Under the pieces are notes generated by a model. It searched no databases, was not told the origin of the DNA, and saw only the letters and a list, made by a program, of their open reading frames with translations. 64,000 nucleotides of DNA, taken from an uncultured Erysipelotrichaceae bacterium. GTDB lineage: Bacteria > Bacillota_I > Bacilli_A > Erysipelotrichales > Erysipelotrichaceae. Shown one piece after another: positions 15,874 to 26,853 of this stretch. Each line of letters starts with the position of its first letter. The stretch's first letter is position 1. The stretch lies in assembly GCA_947569705.1 (NCBI GenBank), contig CANOSP010000002.1:62001-126000 (forward strand), read 5' to 3'. Both the position numbers and the translations under genes were made by a program.

Positions 15874-18800
15874 ATGAATCAGAGAATCTTTGTAAAAAAG
15901 AAAGAAGCATTTCGTGTAGAAGCTGCCTCTTTATTCCATGAACTAGCGAACAATCTGAATCTGAAAGGATTGAACGGCGTAGAGCTGTACAATGTCTATG
16001 ACATCTATCACGCGGATGAAAACGATATACAACTGTTAAAAACAAGTGTATTGTCAGAAATTGTAACCGATGAGGTATTCGATGAGATTGATTTAACCAA
16101 TGAACAATACGTAGCCTATGAATGCCTGCCGGGACAATACGATCAGCGTTCGGACAGCGCACAACAGTGCTTAATGCTTCTGAATAACAAACAAGATGTT
16201 GTAATCAAAAGCGGACGAATCGTCGTATTAAAAGGCAATGTGCAGGATGAGGAATTACAGGCGGTTAAAAAATACTTAATCAACCCGGTAGAAATGCGGG
16301 AAAAAGATTTATCCGTCTTAATCTACGAAGAAGATGTGGAAATCGAACCGGTGCCGGTTTTAAGCGGCTTCTGTGAAATGGATGACAGCGCCCTGAGTGA
16401 ATTAATGAAACAACACGGCTTGGCGATGACCTTAGCGGATTTAAAGCACATTCAAAATTATTTCAAAAACGAAGAGCATCGCGATTTAACACTGACCGAA
16501 TTAAAAGTATTAGATACTTATTGGTCAGATCATTGTCGCCATACGACATTTGAAACAATATTAAAAGATGTTGTAATCGATGCAGAGGATATGCAGGAAC
16601 ATATTCAAAAAGCATATGAACAATATTTAGCACTGCGTGAAAAGGTTCACGGCAACAAAAAAGTCATGACATTGATGGATATGGCAACGATTGCCGGGAA
16701 AGCACTGCGTAAAGACGGCAAACTGGATGACATGGAAATCAGTGATGAAATCAATGCCTGCAGTATTGAAATCAAGGTTGATGTGGACGGTGAAATGCAG
16801 GACTGGCTGTTAATGTTCAAAAACGAAACGCATAACCATCCGACAGAAATCGAGCCGTTCGGCGGTGCGTCAACATGTATCGGCGGTGCGATTCGCGATC
16901 CGCTGTCAGGGCGCAGCTATGTTTATCAGGCAATGCGTATTACCGGTGCCGGTGATATTACAAAAGACATTAAAGATGCACTTCCCAATAAGCTGCCGCA
17001 AAGTAGAATTTCCAAGGGAGCAGCTGCCGGATATTCCTCTTACGGAAATCAAATCGGATTGGCAACTACTTATGTAAAAGAAATTTATCATGAAGGATAC
17101 GTAGCGAAACGAATGGAAGTCGGTGCCGTAGTCGGTGCCGCACCGAAAGCAAATGTCATTCGTAAAAAACCGCAGCCGGGAGATATTGTCGTATTAATCG
17201 GCGGTGCGACCGGACGTGACGGTGTCGGCGGTGCGACCGGATCCTCAAAAGAACATAATGATACCTCACTGAGTAAATGTTCCAGCGAGGTACAAAAAGG
17301 CAATGCGCCGATTGAGCGCAAGCTGCAGCGTTTATTCCGTAATCCGCAGGCAACCTGCTTAATCAAAAAAGCAAACGACTTCGGTGCCGGCGGCGTCAGT
17401 GTCGCAGTCGGTGAAATCGCTGACGGACTGCGTATTGATTTAGACAAAGTACCGGTAAAATACAGCGGGCTGAGCGGTACGGAACTGGCAATTTCAGAAT
17501 CACAGGAACGTATGGCAGTCTTAATTGAACCGGACAGCTTTGAAGAATTCAAACAGCTTGCCTATGCGGAAAATCTTGATTCCTGCATCGTGGCGACCGT
17601 AACCGCAGAGCCGCGCCTTGTTATGAGCTTTCAAGGAAAAGAGATAGTCAATATCTCACGTGCCTTCTTAGATACCAACGGTGTTCGCGGTGAACAAAGT
17701 GTACATATCAAAGCATTAAAGCAAAACAAAGATCCGTTCCACAGCGATATTAAGGTCAACGGCAACGATGCCTTCAAGGAAATGCTTCGTAAAGACAACG
17801 TCGCATCACAAATCGGTCTGTCGGAAATGTTCGACGCATCCATCGGAAAATCAACCGTATTAATGCCATGGGGCGGAAAATATCAGCTTACTGAAGAAGA
17901 AGGATCGGTACAAAAGCTGCCCGTATTCGGCTTTACCAACACATGCTCGATCATGACGCATGGTTATCATCCCGATCTTGCACAATACTCCCCTTACCTT
18001 TCTGCGTCTTATTCCGTCGTTGAGGCATTGGCAAGAGTAACGGCATTAGGAGCCGATTACAAGCGTTGTCGTTTAACGAATCAAGAATATTTTGAGCGTT
18101 TACAAAGCGATCCGGAAAAATGGGGTAAGCCGATGCAGGCACTGTTAGGCTTAATCGAAGCGGAGATGGCATTTGAAACACCTTCGATCGGCGGAAAGGA
18201 TTCCATGTCGGGAACCTTTAACGATATTAGTGTACCGCCTACCCTGATTACTTTTGCGGTAACGACACAAAATGTTGAGCATATCACCTCGGCAGCTTTT
18301 AAAAAGCCGGGAAGCTATATCTACTATGTAAAACATCACGCCAATGAAGATCATACACCGAACTATGAGGAATGCAAAACCAACTTTGAAAAGGTTTACC
18401 AAAATATATTAAACAAAAATATCATTGCCGCATCGACGGTAAAATTCGGCGGCTTGGCAGAAGCACTCGCAAAAATGAGCTTCGGAAATCATGTCGGTGT
18501 TAAAGTAACAACCGATGAAGCATTGTATGACTTATCCATCGGTTCCATTGTAGTGGAAAGTAATACAGAAATTAATGATCCTGCCTTTATACTGTTAGGA
18601 CGCACAACCGATGATGAGCGAATCTCAATCAATGATATATGGCTGTCCTGTGAGGAAGCGATCGAGGTTTGGTGCGAACGCTATGCGGATATTTATCCGA
18701 TGGCAGTCAATACCGATTTAGGAAAGATCGATACTCCGCTCTATGAAGCGAATGAGTGCAAAACGGCAAAACAAACGATTGACAAACCGAAAGTCATCAT

Positions 18801-19584
18801 ACCGGTATTCCCCGGGCAAAACTGCGAATACGACACGATGCAGCAATTTACCCGTGCCGGCGCCGACGCTGAAATTTATGTCTTTAACAATCTGAATGTG
18901 GCATCAATCGAACGCAGTATCAATGAATTAAGCAGTAAAATTGCCGATGCGCAAATACTGATGCTGGTAGGCGGCTTCTCCAGCGGTGATGAACCGGACG
19001 GAAGCGGTAAATTCATCGCCAGCGTATTGAAAAATCCAAAGGTCAACACAGCGATCCAAACACTGTTGAAAAATGACGGTTTGATTTTGGGTATCTGTAA
19101 CGGATTCCAAGCCCTAATCAAATCCGGACTGTTGCCGTATGGTGATATTGAGAAGCTGAACGAAGCTTCACCGACCTTGTTTAGAAATGACATCAATCGT
19201 CACGTATCCCATATCGCATATACACGAGTGGCTTCCAATAAATCACCGTGGTTATCTTCCTTCAAACCGGGCAAACAGCACAGCGTTGCGATGAGTCACG
19301 GCGAGGGAAAATTCGTCTGTGATGAAGAAACAGCCAAAAAGCTGTTCGAAAACGGACAGGTTGCGACACAGTATGTGGATCTTGACGGTGATCCGACGAT
19401 GAACGGACGCTATAATCTCAACGGCAGTACTTTGGCAATCGAAGGTATCACAAGTGAGGACGGACGCATTCTCGGTAAAATGGGACATTGTGAACGATAT
19501 GAGGACGGTTTGTTCCAAAATATTGAAGGTGATAAACTTCAAAGCATTATCGAAAACGGTGTAAATTACTTCAAAAAGAAATAA
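15874..19584 (+). CDS. purL: Phosphoribosylformylglycinamidine synthase, single-chain
   Basis: PurL turns FGAR into FGAM using ATP and glutamine. At 1236 residues it fuses the synthetase and glutaminase parts found as PurS, PurL and PurQ in Bacillus, matching the long clostridial form. The ATP-binding core carries ETHNHPTEIEPFGGA. The C-terminal class I glutaminase has the nucleophile in LGICNGFQALIKSG and a His/Glu pair near GKQHSVAMSHGEGKF. A 115-bp gap separates it from purE and 15 bp from purF. Confidence 0.96.
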   Translation: MNQRIFVKKKEAFRVEAASLFHELANNLNLKGLNGVELYNVYDIYHADENDIQLLKTSVLSEIVTDEVFDEIDLTNEQYVAYECLPGQYDQRSDSAQQCLMLLNNKQDVVIKSGRIVVLKGNVQDEELQAVKKYLINPVEMREKDLSVLIYEEDVEIEPVPVLSGFCEMDDSALSELMKQHGLAMTLADLKHIQNYFKNEEHRDLTLTELKVLDTYWSDHCRHTTFETILKDVVIDAEDMQEHIQKAYEQYLALREKVHGNKKVMTLMDMATIAGKALRKDGKLDDMEISDEINACSIEIKVDVDGEMQDWLLMFKNETHNHPTEIEPFGGASTCIGGAIRDPLSGRSYVYQAMRITGAGDITKDIKDALPNKLPQSRISKGAAAGYSSYGNQIGLATTYVKEIYHEGYVAKRMEVGAVVGAAPKANVIRKKPQPGDIVVLIGGATGRDGVGGATGSSKEHNDTSLSKCSSEVQKGNAPIERKLQRLFRNPQATCLIKKANDFGAGGVSVAVGEIADGLRIDLDKVPVKYSGLSGTELAISESQERMAVLIEPDSFEEFKQLAYAENLDSCIVATVTAEPRLVMSFQGKEIVNISRAFLDTNGVRGEQSVHIKALKQNKDPFHSDIKVNGNDAFKEMLRKDNVASQIGLSEMFDASIGKSTVLMPWGGKYQLTEEEGSVQKLPVFGFTNTCSIMTHGYHPDLAQYSPYLSASYSVVEALARVTALGADYKRCRLTNQEYFERLQSDPEKWGKPMQALLGLIEAEMAFETPSIGGKDSMSGTFNDISVPPTLITFAVTTQNVEHITSAAFKKPGSYIYYVKHHANEDHTPNYEECKTNFEKVYQNILNKNIIAASTVKFGGLAEALAKMSFGNHVGVKVTTDEALYDLSIGSIVVESNTEINDPAFILLGRTTDDERISINDIWLSCEEAIEVWCERYADIYPMAVNTDLGKIDTPLYEANECKTAKQTIDKPKVIIPVFPGQNCEYDTMQQFTRAGADAEIYVFNNLNVASIERSINELSSKIADAQILMLVGGFSSGDEPDGSGKFIASVLKNPKVNTAIQTLLKNDGLILGICNGFQALIKSGLLPYGDIEKLNEASPTLFRNDINRHVSHIAYTRVASNKSPWLSSFKPGKQHSVAMSHGEGKFVCDEETAKKLFENGQVATQYVDLDGDPTMNGRYNLNGSTLAIEGITSEDGRILGKMGHCERYEDGLFQNIEGDKLQSIIENGVNYFKKK

Positions 19585-19599
19585 AGGAGAAGCAAAGCT

Positions 19600-21030
19600 A
19601 TGGAAATGGAAAATGATTATTTAACAGCGAATAAAATCAATGAGGAATGCGGTGTCTTCGGTATTTATAATGTATCCGATCAAGCAGCGTCCATGACCTA
19701 TTTCGGTCTGCATGCGCTTCAGCATCGCGGACAGGAAGCAGCCGGAATTGCGGCAAGCGACGGTGAAACGATCACCTGTTATAAAGATAAAGGATTATTG
19801 ACAGAGGTATTTAATCCGCAGATTATCGAGCGTCTTCCCGGTAAACATGCACTGGGACATGTACGCTATTCAAAAGAAGATTCCAATCAGATAGAAAATG
19901 TACAGCCGATTATGGTCAGAGCGCATACCGGGCATTTTGCGGTCGCTCATAACGGTCAAATCGTCAATGCCAAAGAATTAAAAGAAGAGCTTGAAGTCAT
20001 GGGAAGCATTTTTCAAGGTGAAAGTGACAGTGAGATGTTAGCACATTGGATTCAGCGCGAAAGCGGCAGCTTTGTGGAAAAAATCATGAAGGCATGTCGT
20101 CATTTAGAGGGTGCGTTCGCCTTTATCATCATGACAAAGGACTGCATGTATGCGGTAAGAGATCATAACGGTCTGCGCCCCTTGGCAATCGCAGCCTTAG
20201 AAGACGGCGGCTATTGTGTCAGCTCAGAAACATGTGCTTTCGATATAGTCGGTGCTAAGTATATCCGCGATGTAGAACCGGGCGAAATCATCCGTATTGC
20301 CGATGATGGCGGTGAACCGCAGAAAAGCTTCTTTTATACAAATCAAACGCAAAAGAAAATGTGTGCGATGGAATATATCTACTTTGCCCGTCCGGATTCA
20401 ACCATTGACGGCATCAATGTACACACAGCGCGTCGCTTATCAGGTCGTGCATTAGCGAAAATGGAAGATGTGGAAGGCGATATTGTGATCGGTGTGCCTG
20501 ATTCTTCATTATCTGCCGCAATCGGTTTCTCAGAGGAAAGCGGTCTTCCGTATGAAATCGGCTTGATTAAAAATCGCTACGTCGGACGTACTTTCATTCA
20601 GCCGACTCAAAAACAAAGAGAACGCGGAGTCCGCATGAAGCTGTCTGCGATTCGCAGTATTGTACAAGGCAAGCGCGTCTTTATGATTGATGACTCGATT
20701 GTCCGCGGTACTACTTCAAAGCGCATCGTTCAGCTGTTAAAGGAAGCCGGTGCCACTGAGGTACACGTGCGTATCGCTTCACCGAATTTCCGTTGTCCTT
20801 GTTTCTACGGAGTAGATACCTCTACTTATGATGAGTTGATTTCCGCTCATCTGTCAACCGAAGAAGTATGTAAATTCATCAACGCCGATTCATTGCGTTT
20901 CTTAGAAATCGATCAGATGAAAAAAGCATTCGGTACCCCGGATCTTTGTGTTTCCTGCTTCGACGGCGTCTATCCGACCAAGCTGTTCAGCTATGGGGAA
21001 ATTTTAGAAAAGGAGAAAAATCATGAGTGA
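19600..21030 (+). CDS. purF: Amidophosphoribosyltransferase
   Basis: PurF makes phosphoribosylamine from PRPP and glutamine, the committed step of purine synthesis. The 476-residue protein has a propeptide of about 16 residues before EECGVFGIY, whose Cys becomes the N-terminal nucleophile after processing. The PRPP loop is [16 protein letters not shown]. Cysteines near the C-terminus (CPCFYG, CVSCF) fit the Fe-S cluster of the Bacillus-type enzyme. It overlaps purM by 8 bp. Confidence 0.96.
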   Translation: MEMENDYLTANKINEECGVFGIYNVSDQAASMTYFGLHALQHRGQEAAGIAASDGETITCYKDKGLLTEVFNPQIIERLPGKHALGHVRYSKEDSNQIENVQPIMVRAHTGHFAVAHNGQIVNAKELKEELEVMGSIFQGESDSEMLAHWIQRESGSFVEKIMKACRHLEGAFAFIIMTKDCMYAVRDHNGLRPLAIAALEDGGYCVSSETCAFDIVGAKYIRDVEPGEIIRIADDGGEPQKSFFYTNQTQKKMCAMEYIYFARPDSTIDGINVHTARRLSGRALAKMEDVEGDIVIGVPDSSLSAAIGFSEESGLPYEIGLIKNRYVGRTFIQPTQKQRERGVRMKLSAIRSIVQGKRVFMIDDSIVRGTTSKRIVQLLKEAGATEVHVRIASPNFRCPCFYGVDTSTYDELISAHLSTEEVCKFINADSLRFLEIDQMKKAFGTPDLCVSCFDGVYPTKLFSYGEILEKEKNHE

Positions 21031-22054
21031 TAAATATCGTGAAGCCGGTGTTGATTTAGAAGCCGGATATGAAAGTGTACGTTTAATTAAAAGCCACGTG
21101 GCACGTACTAAGGTAAAGGGCGCAATGGATTCCATCGGTGCTTTCGGCGGCATGTTTGATTTAAGTCAATTAGGCTTAAAGGAACCGGTGCTTGTATCCG
21201 GAACTGACGGTGTTGGTACCAAATTAATGATGGCATTTGAAATGGATCGCCACGATACTGTCGGTGTTGATGCGGTGGCAATGTGTGTCAACGATGTGCT
21301 GGTACAAGGCGCAATGCCGATTTTCTTCTTAGATTATTTGGCAGTCGGCAAAAACGAACCGAAGCGCATTGAACAGCTTGTTAAGGGTGTAGCTGACGGC
21401 TGTGTACAGGCAGAATGTGCCTTGATCGGCGGCGAAACGGCAGAAATGCCTGATATGTACGCTCATAATCATTATGATATTGCCGGTTTCTGTGTCGGTG
21501 CTGTTGAAAAAAGCAAGCTGTTAGACGGACAATCCACAAAAAGCGGACAGGTTCTCATCGGCTTGCCGAGCAGCGGCGTTCACAGCAACGGTTTTTCACT
21601 GGTGCGAAAAGTTTTATTCAAAGATGCGAAACTGAATCCGCATGATCGCTTTGAAGCTTTGGACAATGAAGTATTGGGCGATGTGTTACTGACACCGACC
21701 CGCATTTATGTAAAAACGATCAAGCATTTGTTAAAGCATATCAATATTAAGGGCATGAGTCATATAACCGGCGGCGGTTTCTATGAAAATGTACCGCGTA
21801 TGTTGCAGGAAGGACAAGGCGTTACAATCAATATGAATTCCTTCCCAAGACCGAAAATATTTGATTTTATTGCCGAAACAGGAAAGATTGAAGGCAATGA
21901 AATGGCAAATGTATTCAATATGGGAATCGGCTTTATCCTAGCTGTGGAAAGTGAAGATGTCGATGAAACGATGAAACAGCTGGCAGCGCTTAATGAGCCT
22001 GCATATATCATCGGTGAAATAACCGACAGCGGAAGCGTTGATCTCGTATGGTAA
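21023..22054 (+). CDS. purM: Phosphoribosylformylglycinamidine cyclo-ligase
   Basis: AIR synthetase closes the imidazole ring, FGAM to AIR. The 343-residue protein has the family motifs [27 protein letters not shown] and [14 protein letters not shown]. Its start overlaps purF and its end overlaps purN by 7 bp, indicating tight translational coupling. Confidence 0.96.
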   Translation: MSDKYREAGVDLEAGYESVRLIKSHVARTKVKGAMDSIGAFGGMFDLSQLGLKEPVLVSGTDGVGTKLMMAFEMDRHDTVGVDAVAMCVNDVLVQGAMPIFFLDYLAVGKNEPKRIEQLVKGVADGCVQAECALIGGETAEMPDMYAHNHYDIAGFCVGAVEKSKLLDGQSTKSGQVLIGLPSSGVHSNGFSLVRKVLFKDAKLNPHDRFEALDNEVLGDVLLTPTRIYVKTIKHLLKHINIKGMSHITGGGFYENVPRMLQEGQGVTINMNSFPRPKIFDFIAETGKIEGNEMANVFNMGIGFILAVESEDVDETMKQLAALNEPAYIIGEITDSGSVDLVW

Positions 22055-22641
22055 ATTTGGCAGTATTTGCGAGCGGCAACGGATCGAATTTTGAGAATAT
22101 CGTACAGGCTTTGCTTAGCGGCAAGATCACGGAAGCGACATGTAAGCTTTTGGTTGTAGACAAGGAACATGCATATGCATGTGAACGGGCAAAAAAACTG
22201 AATATTCCTTATTTATATGTGAATCCGAAAGCTTATGCAAATAAAGCAGAATATGAGACTTTTATCCTCTCAAAGCTGCGGGAATATGAAATTGATCTGA
22301 TAGTACTTGCCGGCTATATGCGCTTTATCGGCGAAGTATTGCTTCAGGCGTTTCCGTATCGGATCATGAATCTGCATCCGGCTTATCTGCCGCAGTTTCC
22401 CGGCGCTCACAGTATTCAAGATGCGTTCGAGGCAAAGGTCAGCTATACCGGAGTCACCGTACATTATGTCGATGAAGGTGTCGATACCGGAGAAATTATC
22501 TATCAGGAAAAGCTGACGATTGATCCGACATGGTCACTGGAAACTTTAGAGGAACATGTACATGCCTTGGAGTATGAACTGTTTCCCAAAGCGATTCAAA
22601 TGGTTGTAGATAAAATTAAAAAAGAAGGAGAATCAGTATGA
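22048..22641 (+). CDS. purN: Phosphoribosylglycinamide formyltransferase
   Basis: PurN transfers a formyl group from 10-formyl-tetrahydrofolate to GAR. The 197-residue protein shows the catalytic region [15 protein letters not shown] and [16 protein letters not shown], with Asn, His and Asp in the expected order. Its formyl donor can come from Fhs encoded at 30952-32622. The end overlaps the purH start by 4 bp. Confidence 0.95.
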   Translation: MVNLAVFASGNGSNFENIVQALLSGKITEATCKLLVVDKEHAYACERAKKLNIPYLYVNPKAYANKAEYETFILSKLREYEIDLIVLAGYMRFIGEVLLQAFPYRIMNLHPAYLPQFPGAHSIQDAFEAKVSYTGVTVHYVDEGVDTGEIIYQEKLTIDPTWSLETLEEHVHALEYELFPKAIQMVVDKIKKEGESV

Positions 22642-24170
22642 AACGAGCATTGGTAAGTGTTTCTGATAAAACGAATCTGGTTGAATTTGTTTCCGGTCTT
22701 GCGGAACTCGGCTATGAAATCATTTCTACAGGCGGCACCAAAAAGACTTTAGAAGCCGCAGGAATTTCCACGATTTCCATTTCTGATGTGACCGGCTTTC
22801 CGGAAATTATGGACGGACGCGTAAAGACACTGCATCCGAATGTACACGGTGCTTTGTTATGTGTCAGAGATAATGAAACGCATGTACAGGCATTAAAGGA
22901 TCATGACATTGATTATATCGATCTTGTATGTGTCAATCTGTATCCGTTTAAGGAAACAGTACAAAAACAAGGGGTTTCTCATGAGGAAATCATCGAGAAC
23001 ATCGACATCGGCGGTCCTTCCATGTTGCGAAGTGCTTCTAAAAACTATCGTTATATTCCGGTGATCTGTGATCCGAACGATTATGATGCCGTATTAAAGG
23101 AACTGCGTGAACAAGGAGAAACCAATCTTGATACAAGAGAAGCCTTGGCTGCCAAGGTATTCCGCCATACCGCTCGCTATGATGCGATGATTGCGGATTA
23201 TCTGACAAAGAAAACCGGAGAGAAATTCCCGGAAAGCTATACAATGACCTTTGATAAAGTGCAGGATCTGCGCTACGGTGAAAATCCGCATCAGGAAGCT
23301 GCCTTCTATCAGAATATGAAACCGCAGTATTCGTTGGCAAATGCCAAACAGCTTCACGGCAAGGAGCTTTCCTATAATAATATTCAAGACGGAAACGCCG
23401 CGATTGAGATCTTAAAAGAATTCAGCGGACAGTGTGCCGTAGTCGGTTTGAAACATATGAATCCGTGCGGTGTCGGTATCGGTAAAACGATTGAAGATGC
23501 ATGGGATAAAGCATATGAAGCAGATCCGGTTTCCATCTTCGGCGGTATTGTCGCTATGAACGAGGAAGTCAATGAAGCAGTTGCACAAAAACTCTCTAAG
23601 ATCTTCCTTGAAATCATTATTGCGCCGTCATTCAGTGATGAAGCATTCGCAATCTTGTCTCAGAAGAAAAACATTCGTTTGATGACATTAGATACCACAT
23701 TAGAGCCAAGCACATCCTTGAAAGTGACCAATGTCAACGATGGTTTATTGGTTCAGGATATTGATGCGAAAAATATTACGGCACAAGATCTCACCTGTGT
23801 GACAAAACGTCAACCGAGTGAAGCGGAAATTGAACAGCTGTTATTCGCTTGGAAAGTTGTAAAGCATGTGAAATCCAATGCGATCGTATTAGTAAAAGAC
23901 AATATGACAATCGGTGTCGGTGCCGGACAGATGAACCGTGTCGGTGCCGCTAAAATAGCGATTGAACAGGCGCAGGATAAAGCAACCGGATCAGTAATGG
24001 GTTCCGATGCTTTCTTCCCGATGCCGGATACGGTAGAAGCAGCCGCAAAGGCAGGCGTTACCGCAATTATTCAGCCGGGTGGCTCCATCAAAGATCAGTT
24101 ATCGGTAGATGAATGCGACAAGCATGGTATTGCGATGGTCTATACCGGTATTCGTCATTTCAAACATTAA
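22638..24170 (+). CDS. purH: Bifunctional AICAR formyltransferase/IMP cyclohydrolase
   Basis: PurH carries out the last two steps to IMP. The 510-residue protein has an N-terminal MGS-like cyclohydrolase domain (ISTGGTKKTLEAAG, GFPEIMDGRVKTLHP) and a formyltransferase domain with LKHMNPCGVG and the C-terminal DAFFPMPDTVE block. It is last in the operon; a terminator follows 130 bases later. purD, which follows purH in Bacillus, is elsewhere here (32635). Confidence 0.96.
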   Translation: MKRALVSVSDKTNLVEFVSGLAELGYEIISTGGTKKTLEAAGISTISISDVTGFPEIMDGRVKTLHPNVHGALLCVRDNETHVQALKDHDIDYIDLVCVNLYPFKETVQKQGVSHEEIIENIDIGGPSMLRSASKNYRYIPVICDPNDYDAVLKELREQGETNLDTREALAAKVFRHTARYDAMIADYLTKKTGEKFPESYTMTFDKVQDLRYGENPHQEAAFYQNMKPQYSLANAKQLHGKELSYNNIQDGNAAIEILKEFSGQCAVVGLKHMNPCGVGIGKTIEDAWDKAYEADPVSIFGGIVAMNEEVNEAVAQKLSKIFLEIIIAPSFSDEAFAILSQKKNIRLMTLDTTLEPSTSLKVTNVNDGLLVQDIDAKNITAQDLTCVTKRQPSEAEIEQLLFAWKVVKHVKSNAIVLVKDNMTIGVGAGQMNRVGAAKIAIEQAQDKATGSVMGSDAFFPMPDTVEAAAKAGVTAIIQPGGSIKDQLSVDECDKHGIAMVYTGIRHFKH

Positions 24171-24296
24171 GCTTGAAGACTCAGCGTATTTAACAAACAG
24201 CAACTAAGCATCTTGGATTTTTATTGATCTCTTATAATATAAGGAAGTGTGATCAGTCGTAAGAGGTTACGATAAACAATCTATATTCATGAAAAG

Positions 24297-24329
24297 CTAA
24301 AGTCAGCGATTTTCGGCTTTAGTTTTTTT
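24297..24329 (+). terminator. intrinsic terminator of the pur operon
   Basis: CTAAAG / CTTTAG arms with an inner CGA/TCG pair and a T7 tail. Confidence 0.85.
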
Positions 24330-24427
24330 CTTGCCTTCAGATGTGCAAAGCCATTTCCCAAATAAAGGAAGTCGGAAAAGGATACCCAAGCGAAAGAAAA
24401 AATGATATAATTGAAAAAGGTGATAAT

Positions 24428-25204
24428 ATGCAAAATTCCATATTTAAAGACTGGAATATCGGTAAATGGATCATGAATATCTTCGTGGTGCTTATAACTG
24501 TTGCGATACTTTCTGTATTTATCAATCCGTTGTTTGCGCTCGGTTATATTATAATGTTGGTCATTCATGAGAGCGGACATATCATCAGTGCCAAAAGCTA
24601 TGGCGCTCAGGTACGCTTCGGCGGCTTTACTCCATTCGGTGCGTATATTCAAATACTTGATCAAACAACTGTGAAAGAAAATGCCGTCATCGCTATGAGC
24701 GGTCCGCTGTTTGGTTTATTGAATGCACTCATCTATTTCTTTTTGTTTTATTTTTTGAACAACCAAACATTTCTGTGGCTGAGTTTCTTTGCGGGTATTG
24801 TATCACTTATGAATCTTTTGCCCTTAAACCCCTTTGACGGCGGAAAGGTGATCTCCGGAACTTACTATTATTTTCCGTTGATTCTGATTCCCATTGTGAT
24901 CTACAGTATCATTGTTTTTACAGATGATCAATACATGATTTATGCGCAGATTTTGATCATTCTCTATATTATACATGATGTATTAAAAATGCGTCGTGCC
25001 AATCGCTTGGAGCGCATCTTTCATATCGGACATGAATGCAAAGCAGCGATTTTTATTGTCTATTTGTCAGTGACTGTGTTATTAAGCGGATTGATGATTG
25101 TTATGTCGATGGAGTATCGAGATGTACTGCTTCCTCAGATTGTTATACCTGATGAATTTACGGAGCTGATCAATTTTTTGAAAAATTTTTTTGCGGGTCG
25201 CTGA
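24428..25204 (+). CDS. M50 family membrane metalloprotease (site-2 protease-like)
   Basis: The 258-residue integral membrane protein has the zinc motif HESGH (about residues 45-49) and a second conserved motif NPFDGGK that supplies the third ligand, in an S2P-like arrangement with six or so membrane spans. No PDZ or CBS domain is present. ATG 24428 has AAAGGTGAT upstream; earlier in-frame starts overlap the pur terminator. Family members cut membrane proteins such as anti-sigma factors or sporulation factors; the target here is unknown. Confidence 0.85.
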   Translation: MQNSIFKDWNIGKWIMNIFVVLITVAILSVFINPLFALGYIIMLVIHESGHIISAKSYGAQVRFGGFTPFGAYIQILDQTTVKENAVIAMSGPLFGLLNALIYFFLFYFLNNQTFLWLSFFAGIVSLMNLLPLNPFDGGKVISGTYYYFPLILIPIVIYSIIVFTDDQYMIYAQILIILYIIHDVLKMRRANRLERIFHIGHECKAAIFIVYLSVTVLLSGLMIVMSMEYRDVLLPQIVIPDEFTELINFLKNFFAGR

Positions 25205-25622
25205 TGATCGAAAAGTAAGCTTTCTTAAGTCTTACACAAAGCACTAAAAAGCAGAAAAGCATTTTATCTTTAAAGCAATTACGGTAATGATACTACATGC
25301 GTATATTTGTTAAGAAAACATTGAACTGTGTTTTATCGCTTTTGGTAAAACGGTTACATTCACAATTAAGCAATGTTAGCTAAAATAGCAAAAAAGCGCA
25401 TAACAATCGCATATTTATTCATTCACTGAACAAAGCACAGTAGATACTGCTTGTTATAAAACGGAATGTTTTCACAATAGGTCTATGACGTTTAAATACT
25501 TATGAATCTTTGAAAAACGGCGATTCTATAGGCCTAGATAATATTACAAAAATCAATTCATGTATAAACTAAAGCATAACGGTATAAAATAGGTGATAGA
25601 AGGCGTGCAAAAAAAAGAAAGT
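25205..25622. other. intergenic region without visible gene
   Basis: About 420 AT-rich bases with no supported ORF. One isolated copy of a TTAGCTAAAATAGCAAA sequence (25378-25394) resembles the unit repeated at 50.8-52.2 kb. Confidence 0.5.
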
Positions 25623-25651
25623 TTGACAAGCTGAAATTCATATGATAGAAT
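25623..25651 (+). promoter_or_regulatory. strong promoter of the 3D-domain lipoprotein gene
   Basis: TTGACA (25623-25628), 17 bases, extended -10 TGATAGAAT (hexamer 25646-25651), 30 bases ahead of the ATG. Confidence 0.75.
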
Positions 25652-25680
25652 AAGCGACGTGCCGTAAAAGGAGGAAATTT

Positions 25681-26466
25681 ATGAAACTGAAAAGAATAAG
25701 TGCTTTTCTGATCATGGTTTTCGCTCTTTCCGGATGTGCCGGTGACATGTCCGCAGACGGAGCAATGGTTAATACCAATCCGGTATCTAATACCGTGATA
25801 TCAAAACTGACACAAAGAGAAAACGAATTATTATCTCTGCATATGGGAAATCAACCTAATACTTCATTGAAAAATGAAGTGAGAACATATGCGACAGCGA
25901 AAAAGTTAAACAAAAAGCTAATCCAAGAAGATTCGGTAAAGGATGTGTTCCAAATGCTTGCGGATACCAGCAAGGCGGAACAGTATCAGGCACCCGAACC
26001 TGAACCGGAAATCGAAGCTGTAGAAGTGAATACCGTGCAGGAAGAACCTGCGGTATCGGCAGATGCGGCTTTTGAGATCAAAACAACGCTGTACGGTGTA
26101 GACTGTTATGGATGCAACGTCAGAGAAGATGGCACCGGTAATACAGCAGTTGGCGTTCAGCTGAATCCCGCTTGGGGAGTTATGCAGAGCGACGGTACTT
26201 GGCAAAGCGGTTTAACTTACGATGGTTATTATATTATTGCGATGGATGCGAGCGTTCCGTTTTATTCGATCGTTGAAATTTCCAATCATGGATACAGCGG
26301 CATGGGTTTATCACCCGATCAGCCGATTAAATGTATTGTTCTCGATCGCGGCGGCGCGATTACCGGCAACCATGTCGATTTATATATCGGCAGTGAACAA
26401 AATGTGAATCTTATTAATTACGATGGATCCACTCCAACGGCGAAAATACTCCGTTACGGCAAATAG
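25681..26466 (+). CDS. 3D-domain lipoprotein (YabE-like position)
   Basis: The 261-residue protein has a lipoprotein signal (FALSGC, Cys 19), a low-complexity acidic middle (EPEPEIEAVEVN) and a C-terminal double-psi-barrel 3D domain: IIAMDASVPFYSIVEI ... IKCIVLDRGGAITGNHVDLYIG, with the conserved Asp residues. The family includes lytic-transglycosylase-like and Rpf/YabE proteins. In many Bacillota YabE directly precedes rnmV and rsmA, the same order as here, although no G5 domain is present. Cell-wall turnover is the likely role. Confidence 0.82.
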   Translation: MKLKRISAFLIMVFALSGCAGDMSADGAMVNTNPVSNTVISKLTQRENELLSLHMGNQPNTSLKNEVRTYATAKKLNKKLIQEDSVKDVFQMLADTSKAEQYQAPEPEPEIEAVEVNTVQEEPAVSADAAFEIKTTLYGVDCYGCNVREDGTGNTAVGVQLNPAWGVMQSDGTWQSGLTYDGYYIIAMDASVPFYSIVEISNHGYSGMGLSPDQPIKCIVLDRGGAITGNHVDLYIGSEQNVNLINYDGSTPTAKILRYGK

Positions 26467-26491
26467 GGCACCCTATTACCCACCCCACTAT

Positions 26492-26699
26492 TTATCTCCC
26501 TAATAGCTTTTTAATGAATTTCGCAGTGGATTGTTTTCGATGATCTCTACATTCTCCCCCAGAGTCTATGATTACAATCACTGCACCCGTATGATTATCT
26601 GTTTCCTGTATATAGCTAACAGGATCGATTTTAACAATGCCAACCCCCCCCGGTATTTGTTTTAATCAGCGGATAATCATACAATCTATATCAATCATT
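26492..26699 (-). pseudogene. possible small protein gene broken or switched at a G8 tract
   Basis: On the minus strand TTGGAGGAGA precedes ATG 26699, but that frame stops after ten codons. Beyond a run of eight G (26645-26652 on the plus strand) one frame encodes GVGIVKIDPVSYIQETDNHT and on to KKLLGR, stopping at 26492. A G7 or G10 tract would join it to the upstream frame YDYPLIKTNTGG. This could be a small unrecognised protein of about 62 residues, phase-variable or dead, or a sequencing error in the homopolymer. Confidence 0.35.
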
Positions 26700-26726
26700 C
26701 TCCTCCAATAATGATTGATTGTTTTA

Positions 26727-26760
26727 AAAATGCACAGAACCTCCATACTGTGCATTTTTA
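26727..26760. terminator. strong bidirectional terminator
   Basis: A perfect 12-bp stem AAAAATGCACAG / CTGTGCATTTTT with a 10-base loop. It isolates rnmV from the upstream region. Confidence 0.88.
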
Positions 26761-26853
26761 CCTTGTTTGATACATCATTCTAAAACGTATGATGTTTTTT
26801 TTCATTCTCAAGTATGCTTACTTATGTTAAAATATATACATGAGGCTGACAAA

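Noticed and set aside
25378-25394. Second palindrome array upstream of the 3D-domain gene
   Set aside because: Only one unit is present; a single copy in AT-rich DNA is expected by chance.
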